64,000 nucleotides of DNA from Paenisporosarcina quisquiliarum_A (lineage in GTDB: Bacteria; Bacillota; Bacilli; Bacillales_A; Planococcaceae): assembly GCF_043641925.1 (NCBI RefSeq), contig NZ_JBHZRU010000022.1, forward strand, positions 1 to 64,000, in the 5' to 3' direction. Shown here piece after piece: positions 1-7,793 of the stretch. Position 1 is the first letter of the stretch. Each line of letters starts with the position of its first letter. The position numbers and the translations under genes were made by a program. Below the pieces are notes generated by a model. It was not told where the DNA came from. It was given only the letters and a program-made list of their open reading frames with translations, and did no database searches.

Positions 1-237
1 TCTGCTTTTGTATCGAAATTAGAATACAAGGCGAAATGGTATGGTAAAACCATCGTGAAAATAAGCAGATGGTTCCCATCTAGTCAAATATGTTCCGATT
101 GTGGACATCAGGATGGCAAGAAATCTCTTGAAATAAGGGATTGGACTTGTCCTGTTTGCCACGCACATCACAATAGAGATATAAATGCCAGCAAAAATAT
201 CCTAGCCGAAGGCTTAAGAACCTTAGATTTGGCATAA
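1..237 (+). CDS. tnpB: TnpB (IS200/IS605 family), C-terminal part cut by the window edge
   Basis: This is the last 78 codons of an RNA-guided TnpB nuclease; the frame is open from base 1, so the rest lies to the left. Visible are the zinc-ribbon pairs CSDC and CPVC and the final RuvC motif NRDINASKN with its catalytic aspartate. The residues are almost identical to the end of the complete TnpB gene at 1999-3132 on the other strand (differences include I/T, D/N, D/G and TLD/NLV), so the two are recent copies of one element. TnpB cuts DNA next to a transposon-associated motif using a guide from its own 3' transcript. Whether this copy is intact cannot be judged here. Confidence 0.93.
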   Translation, partial: SAFVSKLEYKAKWYGKTIVKISRWFPSSQICSDCGHQDGKKSLEIRDWTCPVCHAHHNRDINASKNILAEGLRTLDLA

Positions 238-388
238 ACAAAAGGATAGAACCGCAGGAATCTGCGGGGATAGCTTGGTCCATAAGAGAAACCTCTGTTG
301 ACAAAAAAATACGTTAACAAGTACGCTCTGTTCCCAAGAATCTCCCACTTCAATCAGACCGTAAGGTCGATAAGTGGGGGTAGTTCAA
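238..388 (+). ncRNA. Predicted omegaRNA / right end of the first TnpB element
   Basis: The ~150 bases after this tnpB are conserved with those after the second tnpB (1849-1998, minus strand) although neither is coding. Shared blocks include the GAACCGCAGGAATCTGCGG hairpin, CTCTGTTCCCAAGAATCTCC and the GACCGTAAGGTC hairpin. Similarity stops at TTCAA (384-388). In IS605-type elements the right end doubles as the reRNA/omegaRNA scaffold and the flanking bases form the guide, so the guide here would begin ACAACTCTATATC. The scaffold is inferred from conservation and position; no structure was computed. Confidence 0.55.
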
Positions 389-468
389 ACAACTCTATAT
401 CTTAGTATAAGTTATCTATTGGGAGAAAGGGTATACTATGTAAAAAATAATTCAAATGGAAGGTATAT

Positions 469-906
469 ATGGAATATTATAAAGAACTTCGAAAATATGT
501 AGGTCCTCGTCCTTTAATTTTACCCGGCTCTGTCGTGATTATTCAAAATGAATTTGGGGATGTTTTATTACAAGAACGACAAAAAGGGGTTTTCGGTTTA
601 CCCGGCGGATTAATGGATTTAGGTGAAAGCTTTGAAGAAACGGCTGTACGCGAAGTATTTGAAGAAACGAACTTAAACGTCACGAGTTTAGAGTTGAAGC
701 AAGTTTTTTCAGGAAAAGAGTTTTACTACAAAGTGGATAATGGCGATGAGTTTTATTCTGTTACAGCTGTTTTTATAGCTAATTCATATGAAGGCTCTTT
801 AAAAGCAAATCTTTCCGAATCTATTGGTATTGACTTCTATTCACTAGACGCTATGCCAAAAGGATTACTCCCCTCAAGCGAAAAATTTCTTAAAACATGT
901 TTATAA
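469..906 (+). CDS. NUDIX hydrolase
   Basis: 145-aa NUDIX-fold pyrophosphohydrolase that would hydrolyse a nucleoside diphosphate linked to another group. The NUDIX box is complete around residues 44-66: GLPGGLMDLGES, then REVFEE, giving the GX5EX7REUXEE metal-binding pattern. Length fits single-domain members. The ATG at 469 has a GGAAGG ribosome site about 5 bases upstream. The gene stands alone between the two inverted TnpB elements with the GNAT gene at 1028. Substrate cannot be read from the sequence; MutT-like sanitation or ADP-ribose type activity are both possible. Confidence 0.88.
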   Translation: MEYYKELRKYVGPRPLILPGSVVIIQNEFGDVLLQERQKGVFGLPGGLMDLGESFEETAVREVFEETNLNVTSLELKQVFSGKEFYYKVDNGDEFYSVTAVFIANSYEGSLKANLSESIGIDFYSLDAMPKGLLPSSEKFLKTCL

Positions 907-1027
907 GTGTTAGAATAGGGTATACATATCAACGAGGGTTTTTTCCCGTCTCATTTGTTCCTCTATAATCTAACCTCTTAAAACAAAAACTCCGGGCAAA
1001 TTAAAACTTTGGAAGGAGACTGTTTGT

Positions 1028-1600
1028 ATGAATTGGTACGAAAAACTAAATCAATATTTCCCAGTCGAAGAAATGAAGTCAAAAGAGCATATGGAGACAT
1101 TACTTGCTGAAAAAGGCAATGTGTATATGAAAGATGAAGGTCCAAAACACGTTCTCATGTACGTGGAGTTTGAAAACTTCATCTTCGTAGACTACTTGTT
1201 TGTCTCTAAAGATGCACGTGGCGAAGGACTGGGTCGAAAGTTATTAAATAAATTAAAAGAGAAAAACAAAGCCATTCTACTTGAAGTAGAACCTGTGAAC
1301 TATGAAGATACTGACACCGAAAAACGTTTGAAATTTTACGCCCGTGAAGATTTCAAACACGCCTCACGTATCGGCTATATTCGTCGATCCCTTGCAACAG
1401 GTGAAAACACAGTTCTTGAAATTTTATATTGGTCTCCTGTAGATCAAGATGAATTAGAAATTTACAAAGCAATGAAATGGACGTATGAAAACATTCATAC
1501 GTTTAAAGACGAACACTTTTATGGTGATTCGTATGACCCTTCTCATGAAGTACTTGAGTACAAAGATGAGAAAAAAACAGATATGCTAAAAGAATATTAA
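1028..1600 (+). CDS. GNAT family N-acetyltransferase
   Basis: 190-aa protein with the GNAT acetyl-CoA binding segment near residues 58-75 (FVDYLFVSKDARGEGLGRKL, the R/Q-x-x-G-x-G/A loop). An excellent AAGGAGAC ribosome site precedes ATG 1028. The C-terminal ~60 residues are unusually acidic and aromatic (EYKDEKKTDMLKEY end) and do not belong to the core fold. It would transfer an acetyl group to an amine; the substrate is unknown. It is followed by its own hairpin terminator at 1610-1640. Confidence 0.82.
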   Translation: MNWYEKLNQYFPVEEMKSKEHMETLLAEKGNVYMKDEGPKHVLMYVEFENFIFVDYLFVSKDARGEGLGRKLLNKLKEKNKAILLEVEPVNYEDTDTEKRLKFYAREDFKHASRIGYIRRSLATGENTVLEILYWSPVDQDELEIYKAMKWTYENIHTFKDEHFYGDSYDPSHEVLEYKDEKKTDMLKEY

Positions 1601-1609
1601 GTACAAGAA

Positions 1610-1640
1610 AGAGCGCCAACTTCCCACGGCGCTCTTTTTT
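1610..1640 (+). terminator. Rho-independent terminator of the GNAT gene
   Basis: AGAGCGCC and GGCGCTCT form an eight-base stem separated by ten bases and followed by a T run, ten bases after the GNAT stop codon. Confidence 0.85.
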
Positions 1641-1693
1641 ACATTTATAGAAAGTACATAAGTTTGGATATCCGTTTAAGAAAAACAAAAAGG

Positions 1694-1820
1694 ATGGATT
1701 TCCATTGCGACGGACGCTTTCCGGGGGGGCATGGCTTTAGCCGCTTCCTTCGCGAGCTCAGTCCAGGGTCTAAAGGCTCACGCTATTCCCCTCGGGGTCG
1801 CCGTCTCCATTTCAACATTT
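1694..1820. repeat. GC-rich dispersed intergenic repeat, copy 1
   Basis: A ~125-bp GC-rich block carrying GACGGACGCTTTCC, then GCATGGCTTTAGCCGCTTCC, CTCAGTCCAGGGTCT and GTCGCCGTCTCCATTTC. Related blocks lie at 48088-48205 (same orientation) and 49575-49695 (reverse). The base composition is unlike any neighbouring gene and there is no reading frame common to the copies. It ends within 30 bases of the right end of the TnpB element. Confidence 0.8.
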
Positions 1821-1848
1821 GAAACGTACATAAGCAAAATATCATCAT

Positions 1849-1998
1849 TTGAACTCCCCCCCTTATCGACCTTACGGTCTGAATGAATTGGGAGATTCTT
1901 GGGAACAGAGCGTACTTATTGACGTATTTCTTTGTCAACAGAGGCTTCTCTTATTGACCAAGCTATCCCCGCAGATTCCTGCGGTTCTACCCTTTTGT
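1849..1998 (-). ncRNA. Predicted omegaRNA / right end of the complete TnpB element
   Basis: Reverse-strand counterpart of 238-388 with the same hairpin blocks (GAACCGCAGGAATCTGCGG, GACCGTAAGGTC), ending in GAGTTCAA. The next bases on the minus strand, ATGATGATATTTTGC, differ from the other copy, as expected for element-specific guides. The boundary is where the two copies lose similarity. Processing and guide length are inferred from characterised TnpB systems. Confidence 0.55.
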
Positions 1999-3132
1999 TT
2001 AAGCCAAAACTAAGTTTCTTAAGCCTTCGGCTAGGATGTTTTTGCTGGCATTTATATCTCTATTGTGATGTGCGTGGCAAACAGGACAAGTCCAACCCCT
2101 TATTTCAAGAGATTTCTTGCCATCCTGATGTCCACAATTGGAACATGTTTGACTAGACGGGAACCATCTGCTTATTTTCACGATGGATTTACCATACCAT
2201 TTCGCCTTGTATTCTAACTTCGATACAAAAGCAGACCATGATACATCAGAGATTGATTTTGCTAACTTATGATTGCGTAACATTCCTTTGGTATTCAAAT
2301 CTTCGATACAGACAATATCGTGGTTTTTGATGATGTCTGTACTTAATTTGTTAAGGAAATCGTGACGTTGGTTCATGATTCTTTCGTGCAATCTAGCGAC
2401 TTTTATCTTTTGCTTCTGATAGTTTTTGGCATCAAGAAGGCTTATCCCCTTGTTTTTAACATTCAATGCACGTCTTGAAAGTTTCCGTTGTTCACGCTTT
2501 AGTTTCTTTTCCATCTTTGATGTGAACTTATTATTGTCAATCTTGCGACCATCAGAAAAAATTGCAAAGTCAGTGATCCCTAAGTCTATCCCAATAGATG
2601 ATTCAGTTTTCTCCAATGGTTGAACGTCTGTTTCGACCAGGATGGATACAAAATATTTACCACTAGGAATTTGTCTAATAGTCGCACGAATAATACGACC
2701 TTTTACTTCACGACTTTTTGCAAAGCGAACAAGACCAAGTTTCGGTAATTTTATTTTGTTGTCTACAATGGCAATGTTGTTATTTGTTTCTTTCGTTGTG
2801 TAGGATTGCACCTTATTCTTTTTAGACTTGAAGCGTGGTGCTTTATTTTGTTTCTTTAAGAATCGTGAATAGGAATCAGCCAGGTTTTTAAGTGAGGATT
2901 GAAGGGCAATGCTGTCAACTTCTTTTAACCATACTAATTCCTTTTTTAAATGTGTTAATTCAGCCGAACAAGAGTGGTACGTTAATCCTTTGCCAGTTTC
3001 TTTGTATGTACCGTTCCATCGCCCTAAAAAGCGATTGAATACGAAACGACTGCATCCGATTGTTTTAGCAATGAGGATTTCTTGTTCTTTGGTTGGATAG
3101 ATCCGGAATTTGTATGCCTTATTGACTAACAT
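1999..3132 (-). CDS. tnpB: TnpB RNA-guided DNA endonuclease, complete
   Basis: 377-aa TnpB with the three RuvC acidic motifs: GIDLGITDF, CIEDLNTKGM and NRDINASKN. The C-terminal zinc ribbon has CSNC and CPVC, and the N-terminal helix-turn-helix begins KAYKFRIYPTKEQE. Length is typical of active single-ORF TnpBs. I chose ATG 3132 because GAGGTG lies at the right distance; a GTG nine bases earlier would overlap that ribosome site. TnpB cuts DNA guided by an RNA made from the element's right end and helps keep the transposon at its donor site. All catalytic residues are present, so it may be active. Confidence 0.95.
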   Translation of the reverse strand: MLVNKAYKFRIYPTKEQEILIAKTIGCSRFVFNRFLGRWNGTYKETGKGLTYHSCSAELTHLKKELVWLKEVDSIALQSSLKNLADSYSRFLKKQNKAPRFKSKKNKVQSYTTKETNNNIAIVDNKIKLPKLGLVRFAKSREVKGRIIRATIRQIPSGKYFVSILVETDVQPLEKTESSIGIDLGITDFAIFSDGRKIDNNKFTSKMEKKLKREQRKLSRRALNVKNKGISLLDAKNYQKQKIKVARLHERIMNQRHDFLNKLSTDIIKNHDIVCIEDLNTKGMLRNHKLAKSISDVSWSAFVSKLEYKAKWYGKSIVKISRWFPSSQTCSNCGHQDGKKSLEIRGWTCPVCHAHHNRDINASKNILAEGLRNLVLA

Positions 3133-3245
3133 AATTTTCACCTCTATCGATACGAATGTTTGTTCTCATTGTATCATCGTGAGGAAAGTTTTGGCTACTG
3201 CCAACCGACATTCATCTTCCACCTACTCATCAGGCTTCGCCCTTT

Positions 3246-3398
3246 TCATTCCTTGAGGGGGAGTCTTCTGTCGTATAAAGATAAATGATAAATGATCAAT
3301 TGTTGAAAAATAATGACCATAACAACTGAGATTAAACTGTATAAGGTCGGAATAAACCAAATACTTTCCTTAATTTTCAACCAATAACGGTCCATACG
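3246..3398 (-). pseudogene. N-terminal fragment of a DUF2254 membrane protein, cut by the TnpB element
   Basis: From ATG 3398, preceded by AGAAGGATATGG, a ~40-residue stretch starting MDRYWLKIKESIWFIPTLYS matches the start of DUF2254 predicted inner-membrane proteins, with one transmembrane helix (WFIPTLYSLISVVMVIIFQQ). The frame then runs into element sequence (YDRRLPLKE) and stops. The family is normally over 400 residues, so this is a remnant. The rest of the gene is not found on the far side of the element, so more than a simple insertion took place. The family assignment rests on a short segment recognised from memory. Confidence 0.5.
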
Positions 3399-3621
3399 CC
3401 CATATCCTTCTATATAAACACTGTAACATACAGTGAATATAATCAATACGCGTGACTAATGGAATATGTCTTCTATCACATAATTATAACTTTTAGCGAA
3501 TAATAAACACATCTATTGACACGCATAAAATTTACCAAAAGGAATAGTTTAGACTATATGCAGAATCTCTTTCTGCACCTATTATAGGCAATAAGAGAAA
3601 TAAGTGATGTACTTCGTTACT

Positions 3622-3720
3622 GATTCTCGATAAAGGCAAACCTGATGAAAGTCAGCGACGCAAAGCTACAGGGGCTTCTTGTGTACCAACACAATTGCCA
3701 GCCAGCTACCGAAAGAACAG
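3622..3720 (+). promoter_or_regulatory. c-di-GMP-I (GEMM) riboswitch upstream of the Tad pilus operon
   Basis: The region contains the GEMM-I landmarks in order: AAGGCAAACC, a short GAAA-capped hairpin (CCTGATGAAAGTCAGC), the near-invariant GACGCAAAGCTACAGGG, a second hairpin (CTTGTGTACCAACACAATTG), and the tetraloop-receptor segment GCCAGCTACCGAAAG. This is a cyclic di-GMP aptamer by pattern. About 110 bases downstream is a strong terminator (3831-3868) before the first gene, which fits transcriptional control of the pilus operon by c-di-GMP. The sign of the response cannot be read without folding the switch. Confidence 0.9.
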
Positions 3721-3728
3721 GGCATAAG

Positions 3729-3785
3729 ATTTTAGAGATGCAAAACGAGTGATCACTATTTGCAAGAGGGTATATTGCCCCTTTT
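3729..3785 (+). promoter_or_regulatory. Putative expression-platform hairpin between riboswitch and terminator
   Basis: GATGCAAAACGAGTGATCACTATTTGC-type pairing (GCAAA with TTTGC enclosing the palindrome GTGATCAC) and GGGCATA with TATATTGCCC could form a stem between aptamer and terminator. Only local complementarity was judged by eye; the role is inferred from position. Confidence 0.35.
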
Positions 3786-3828
3786 ATAAAATTGGCCATC
3801 ACAACATTTTGATATCTACTAATCTATT

Positions 3829-3868
3829 AGTGAACCCCGCTTTCGGTAGGCGGGGTTCATTTTTTTAT
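3829..3868 (+). terminator. Riboswitch-controlled terminator before the Tad operon
   Basis: GTGAACCCCGC and GCGGGGTTCA form a long GC-rich stem with loop TTTCGGTAG, followed by seven Ts. It sits inside the leader, between the c-di-GMP aptamer and the first ribosome site, so it can only be an attenuator. Confidence 0.9.
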
Positions 3869-3883
3869 GTTGGAGGTGAAGTT

Positions 3884-4240
3884 GTGCAAGTGATTGACTC
3901 GGTACAAGGAACTGTGATTGCGAATAATGTCAAACCTGCGTACTCCTTTGGAAAACGTTTAAAGGGACTTCTATTCACATCATCACTTCCTCGTCAATCC
4001 GGAATTCATATTCAACCCTGCCGATCGGTTCACACGTACTTTATGAAATACCCGATTGACATCGTCTACTTAGATGCCAATCAAGTAGTGGTTGGGCTCG
4101 AACAATTTGTCGCTCCAGGAAAACGTGGACTACACATCCCTAAAGCTTATTCCGTAATCGAATTAGCAGCAGGCCGCATCGAAGAACTCGCACTTGAAGA
4201 AGGACAAAAACTACACATACAACCAAAAGGAGAGAAATAA
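3884..4240 (+). CDS. DUF192 family protein, first gene of the Tad operon
   Basis: 118-aa DUF192 protein of unknown biochemical role. The family core is clear: AYSFGKRLKGLLF, then the GIHIQPCRSVHTYFMKYPID segment, FVAPGK and VIELAAGRIEEL. The frame is open upstream through the terminator, but GTG 3884 is chosen because TGGAGGTGAA is correctly spaced before it. The gene ends two bases before flp. DUF192 genes are often found next to Flp/Tad pilin genes in Gram-positives, which supports a link to pilus assembly; this is context, not proof. Confidence 0.85.
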   Translation: MQVIDSVQGTVIANNVKPAYSFGKRLKGLLFTSSLPRQSGIHIQPCRSVHTYFMKYPIDIVYLDANQVVVGLEQFVAPGKRGLHIPKAYSVIELAAGRIEELALEEGQKLHIQPKGEK

Positions 4241-4242
4241 TC

Positions 4243-4425
4243 ATGACACAATGGATCAAGAATTTCATGAACGAAGAAGAAGGACAAGGTATGGCTGAGT
4301 ACGCATTGGTATTAGGGATTATCGCAATTGGAGTAGTTGGACTATTAGTGTTATTTGGAGACGCTATTGTTGCACAATTCAGAAAAGTGACAGCTGCATT
4401 TACAGACGAAACTGCTCCAGAATAA
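4243..4425 (+). CDS. flp: Flp family type IVb pilin
   Basis: 60-aa major pilin subunit. A short charged leader ends EEEG and is followed by QGMAEYALVL. That gives the Flp cleavage pattern G|xxxxEY, with glycine 14, the conserved glutamate at +5 and tyrosine at +6, then a single hydrophobic helix (VLGIIAIGVVGLLVLFG). TadV/CpaA, encoded next, would process it. The mature pilin is ~46 residues, normal for Flp. ATG 4243 follows AAAGGAGAG. Confidence 0.95.
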   Translation: MTQWIKNFMNEEEGQGMAEYALVLGIIAIGVVGLLVLFGDAIVAQFRKVTAAFTDETAPE

Positions 4426-4458
4426 GTTACAAATTTTAAGTGAAAGGAGAAAATAGGG

Positions 4459-4977
4459 ATGCAACTACTAGATGGATTACTCATCGTTTTAATGACAATT
4501 TGTTTATTTACAGATTTGAAAAGCAGAAAAATCTATAACCATGTATTGCTTCCTTCCCTCCTTCTCGCTTTAATTTTACAAGTTATCACAAATGGATGGA
4601 TCGGTTTATCAAGTAGTTTACTAGGATTGGTTGTTGGGTTCGCGATCCTTTTGATTCCATACATGATGAAGGGCATGGGTGCTGGTGATGTGAAGTTAAT
4701 GGCAGTGATCGGAGCCATTCAAGGACCAGTTTTCATATTAACGACTGCGGTTTATATGGCAATTATTGGCGGAGTGGTTGCACTCCTTCTCATTTTGTTT
4801 AGGTTAATAAAATCAAAGCAATGGTTGACTTTATTTCACCGCAACAGCCTCATGACGTATGGAATGAAATTAGCCGTTGTGCGAAATCATTCATCTAATC
4901 AAACATTTCCGTATGGTGTTGCCATTGTAGGAGGCGCATTATGCACAATGATTTTCCAAGGAGTGATTCGCCTATGA
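4459..4977 (+). CDS. cpaA: Prepilin peptidase TadV/CpaA (A24 family)
   Basis: 172-aa integral membrane aspartyl protease that removes the pilin leader. The two catalytic aspartates are at D19 (FTDLKSRKIYN) and D77 in the hallmark GAGD motif (GMGAGDVKLM). There is no N-terminal methylase domain, as usual for the Tad-type enzyme. Around five to six membrane segments are visible. A good AAAGGAG site precedes ATG 4459. Its stop overlaps the start of the next gene as ATGA, implying translational coupling. Confidence 0.93.
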   Translation: MQLLDGLLIVLMTICLFTDLKSRKIYNHVLLPSLLLALILQVITNGWIGLSSSLLGLVVGFAILLIPYMMKGMGAGDVKLMAVIGAIQGPVFILTTAVYMAIIGGVVALLLILFRLIKSKQWLTLFHRNSLMTYGMKLAVVRNHSSNQTFPYGVAIVGGALCTMIFQGVIRL

Positions 4978-5357
4978 TTCGCGATGAGAAAGGTCAATCT
5001 CTCGTTGAATTTGCGCTTGTCATTCCTGTTTTTTTATTGTTTTTAGTTTTCATCATTGATCTTGGTCGAGTTGCTTACACGTATTCGACGATGCATTTTA
5101 CAGCGCAGGAAACTGTTCGACTTGGTAGTTTTGGTTACACAGATGCTGAAATGGAGTCTTATGCAAAACAACATTTCACAGCTGGAAATGCGAATTCAAT
5201 GGTCGTTTCGATTACACCAGGTGATAGTATTCGTGAATCAGGAGACGATGTCACTGTAACTCTTTCTTATAAAATGACCGCCATTATGCCTTTAGCTGAG
5301 TTAGTGATCAATGGTCCTATTGATATTCAAGTGGATTCGACAATTCGAGTGGAGTGA
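4974..5357 (+). CDS. tadE: TadE-like pseudopilin
   Basis: 127-aa TadE-type minor pilin. The N-terminus MIRDEKGQSLVEFALVIPVF shows the TadE leader with G|QSLVEF and one transmembrane segment (IPVFLLFLVFIIDLG). ATG 4974 is chosen over an in-frame ATG 33 bases earlier because it overlaps the cpaA stop (ATGA) and has AAGGAG upstream. TadE-like proteins are processed by the prepilin peptidase and are needed for Flp pilus assembly. Confidence 0.9.
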   Translation: MIRDEKGQSLVEFALVIPVFLLFLVFIIDLGRVAYTYSTMHFTAQETVRLGSFGYTDAEMESYAKQHFTAGNANSMVVSITPGDSIRESGDDVTVTLSYKMTAIMPLAELVINGPIDIQVDSTIRVE

Positions 5358-5366
5358 GGTTAAGCG

Positions 5367-6269
5367 ATGAAAATTAGTGATTTTCACAAAGATGAACGAG
5401 GAAATATCATTCTGATTGCAGCTTTTTTAATGCTTGTGCTGACAGCTTTTGCTGGATTAGTCGTTGATGGTGGTCATTTGTATATGTCAAAAGCTAATCT
5501 TCAAAAAGCGGCCAACGCAGCTGCCTTATCTGGTGGTCAAGAACTAACGACGAATGCCGGGGAACCTGTAACGAATATTGTTAAAGGAATCTTAGATGCA
5601 CATGATGTACTCCCCTATCTGCAAAGCATTAATATAACACCTGAGAAAAGCGTAGCTGTTCATTTAAATGAACCTGTCGCATTGTTCTTCTCTTCAATTG
5701 TTGGTTTTGACGAAGTGGATGTAAAAGTAAAAGCCACTGTCGAAGTCGGGAAAATGGGACGAGCGTCAGGGGCTGCGCCTATTGGAATTGACGATTCCAT
5801 TCCCTTAATTTACGGGAATGAATACACGCTGAAAGTGGATGAAACTGCAGGCGATACAGGCTATTTCGGTGCACTAGCACTTGAAGGACCCGGAGCTAAA
5901 CTATACGAACAAAATTTAATGTATGGCTTCGATGGTGAATTAAAAATTGGCGATATCATTAATACCCAAACTGGTAATATCGCTGGTCCCACTAAAACAG
6001 CTGTCGATTATTTGATTTCAACATGCAGTGATATGACAGCTAGGGATTGTCCGAGGATTTTATTAATACCTGTTTATGTTCCTTATAATCAAACCTCTAA
6101 TCAAATGAAACAAGTGAAAATTACAGGTTTTGCTTATTTTTATATTTCTGAGCCAATGGATTCACATGACAAAACAATCAAAGGCGTTTTCTTAAAACGT
6201 GTCGGTACAGGTTTTCAGTTAGATGATGCATCCGAAAAAGGTGCATACACAATTCGATTAGTAGAGTAG
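5367..6269 (+). CDS. tadG: TadG-like pilus assembly protein
   Basis: 300-aa protein with the Flp pilus-assembly TadG N-terminal domain: DERGNIILIAAFLMLVL, a hydrophobic segment, then VVDGGHLYMSKANLQKAANA. The remainder is extracellular and mostly beta, with a glycine-rich linker (GRASGAAPIGIDDS, residues ~130-145). The von Willebrand factor domain of longer TadG proteins is not evident. It lies nine bases after tadE with GAGTGAGGT as ribosome site. Confidence 0.85.
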   Translation: MKISDFHKDERGNIILIAAFLMLVLTAFAGLVVDGGHLYMSKANLQKAANAAALSGGQELTTNAGEPVTNIVKGILDAHDVLPYLQSINITPEKSVAVHLNEPVALFFSSIVGFDEVDVKVKATVEVGKMGRASGAAPIGIDDSIPLIYGNEYTLKVDETAGDTGYFGALALEGPGAKLYEQNLMYGFDGELKIGDIINTQTGNIAGPTKTAVDYLISTCSDMTARDCPRILLIPVYVPYNQTSNQMKQVKITGFAYFYISEPMDSHDKTIKGVFLKRVGTGFQLDDASEKGAYTIRLVE

Positions 6270-6277
6270 GTGTTCAC

Positions 6278-6952
6278 ATGCGTTCTCGCACATTATTTTT
6301 ATTAGCCATTGTCATGGGACTGATCACGACCCTTGTTTTTGCATTCACACTTTCTTCAAAAAATAAAGAAAGTGAAATCCCTGAAGAAACTCAGAAAGTC
6401 ATCGTTTCTACTCAAATGATTGAGGAGAACACGGTCATTACTGAAGAGATGGTTACGGAAACAACGAAGCCAAAATCCTCTGTCCATGCATCAAGCTTAA
6501 AAACGGTTGATGAAGTTATTGGTAAATTGGCGACAACACGGATTGAAAGTGATGAAGTCCTACTTCCCGCTCGTGTTCAATCCGTCCAACAAATCAATGA
6601 TGTTCTTTCGAAAAAAATCACTGAGGGTAAACAAGCCATTTCCATCCGCGCGAACCTAGTTCAATCGGTATCAAATCTGATTGAAGCAGAGGATTTTGTG
6701 GATGTTTTATTTACTGAAATAGTAGGTCCTACAACAGATCCAGTCGTTAAAACATCATTATTATATGGTAAAGTACGCGTTTTAGCGATTGGTCAAAAAA
6801 TGACGGTTCGTGACGAAAATGATGAGCTTGTAGAATATTCATCTGTCACTATCGAAATAGATCCTAAAGATACGATAAGTTTGGTACAAGCACATGAAAG
6901 TGGAACATTACATTTAACTCTACACCGTCGTGAAGTTACGACGAATAATTAA
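6278..6952 (+). CDS. cpaB: Flp pilus assembly protein CpaB/RcpC
   Basis: 224-aa protein: an N-terminal membrane anchor (LFLLAIVMGLITTLVFAF), then a SAF domain (VIVSTQMIEENTVITEEMV; VIGKLATTRIESDEVLLPAR) and the RcpC segment (AISIRANLVQSVSNLIEAED FVDVLF). In Gram-negatives CpaB interacts with the secretin. A monoderm has no secretin, so here it probably acts in the cell envelope at the pilus base. It is in tight series with tadG and tadZ. Confidence 0.88.
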   Translation: MRSRTLFLLAIVMGLITTLVFAFTLSSKNKESEIPEETQKVIVSTQMIEENTVITEEMVTETTKPKSSVHASSLKTVDEVIGKLATTRIESDEVLLPARVQSVQQINDVLSKKITEGKQAISIRANLVQSVSNLIEAEDFVDVLFTEIVGPTTDPVVKTSLLYGKVRVLAIGQKMTVRDENDELVEYSSVTIEIDPKDTISLVQAHESGTLHLTLHRREVTTNN

Positions 6953-6964
6953 GGAGGTGCCACC

Positions 6965-7780
6965 TTGGAATTACAAGGACAAATGAAAACAGGAAAAGTA
7001 GTTGCCCTATGTAGCGCTAAAGGTGGCGTCGGTCAAACATTTTTAGCTACGAACTTAGCAATTGCGCTTCAAAAAAAATATTTATCCATCACTTTAGTTG
7101 ATGGAAAGCTACAATTTGGCGATATCGCGATTGCCCTTGATTTAAAAACATCTGTCACGATGAAAGATGTGGCCGAAGACATCGCAAGAATTGACCACTC
7201 TCTAATCTCCAACTATTTAACAAATCACGAATCTGGCATTCAAGTTTTAGCAGCTCCAGAACGTCCTGAACATGCAGAGCTCGTAACAAATGATGTGATG
7301 AAAAAAGCAGTTCATATGTTAAAAGATCATTACGACTATACAGTTATTGACTGTGGCTATGCATTTCATGAAACGACACTCGACCTTCTTGACATTGCGA
7401 ATGATATTCTAGTCGTTACCACTCCTGATATGACGGCATTAAAAAACACCAAACAGTTGTTAGAAACATTCGATCAACTTGGTTATACCTCTAAGATAAA
7501 ATTAGTCATCAATCGATACGATATGGAAGGTTTAATTAAACCTGAAGAGATTCCAGCGATGCTTCAATTGCCTGATGCAGAATTTGTTTCAAACAACTTT
7601 AAATTAGCTAGTCAATCTTTAAATATTGGCATACCTGTCGTTAGTCGTCGAAGTGGAACAGATTTAGCGAAAGACTTAGGACGCTTGGCGGATTGTATTG
7701 TTAAAAATAATCATGCTGATGATGAAACGGACATTCGAAAAGAACGAACCAAAAAACTGTGGTTTGGACGCAAAAAATAA
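6965..7780 (+). CDS. tadZ: TadZ/CpaE MinD-like localisation ATPase
   Basis: 271-aa MinD/ParA-superfamily protein that positions the pilus machine. The deviant Walker A reads KGGVGQTF: the signature first lysine is present but the P-loop GKT lysine is glutamine. Such changes are frequent in TadZ/CpaE, so ATP may be bound weakly or not hydrolysed. Walker B-like VIDCGYAFHE and the NRYDMEG segment follow. There is no receiver domain of the CpaE type. TTG 6965 is taken as start because AAGGAGGTG precedes it at the right spacing; ATG 6983 is the alternative. Confidence 0.87.
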   Translation: MELQGQMKTGKVVALCSAKGGVGQTFLATNLAIALQKKYLSITLVDGKLQFGDIAIALDLKTSVTMKDVAEDIARIDHSLISNYLTNHESGIQVLAAPERPEHAELVTNDVMKKAVHMLKDHYDYTVIDCGYAFHETTLDLLDIANDILVVTTPDMTALKNTKQLLETFDQLGYTSKIKLVINRYDMEGLIKPEEIPAMLQLPDAEFVSNNFKLASQSLNIGIPVVSRRSGTDLAKDLGRLADCIVKNNHADDETDIRKERTKKLWFGRKK

Positions 7781-7793
7781 GGAGGAGATAAAC

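Larger units (their letters stand above)
1849..3275 (-). mobile_element. IS200/IS605-family (IS1341-like) element, tnpB only
   Basis: The element comprises tnpB, a conserved right end at 1849-1998 and a left end upstream of 3132. No tnpA transposase is present, so this is an IS1341-type element that would need TnpA in trans. The left boundary is placed near 3275 because the coding sequence of an interrupted DUF2254 gene runs up to about there. The exact left end and the transposon-associated motif are uncertain. Confidence 0.7.

Noticed and set aside
1..3275. Composite transposon formed by the two TnpB elements
   Set aside because: IS1341-type elements do not move intervening DNA as composite transposons, and neither has a tnpA here. 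The inverted pairing is reported only as an arrangement.
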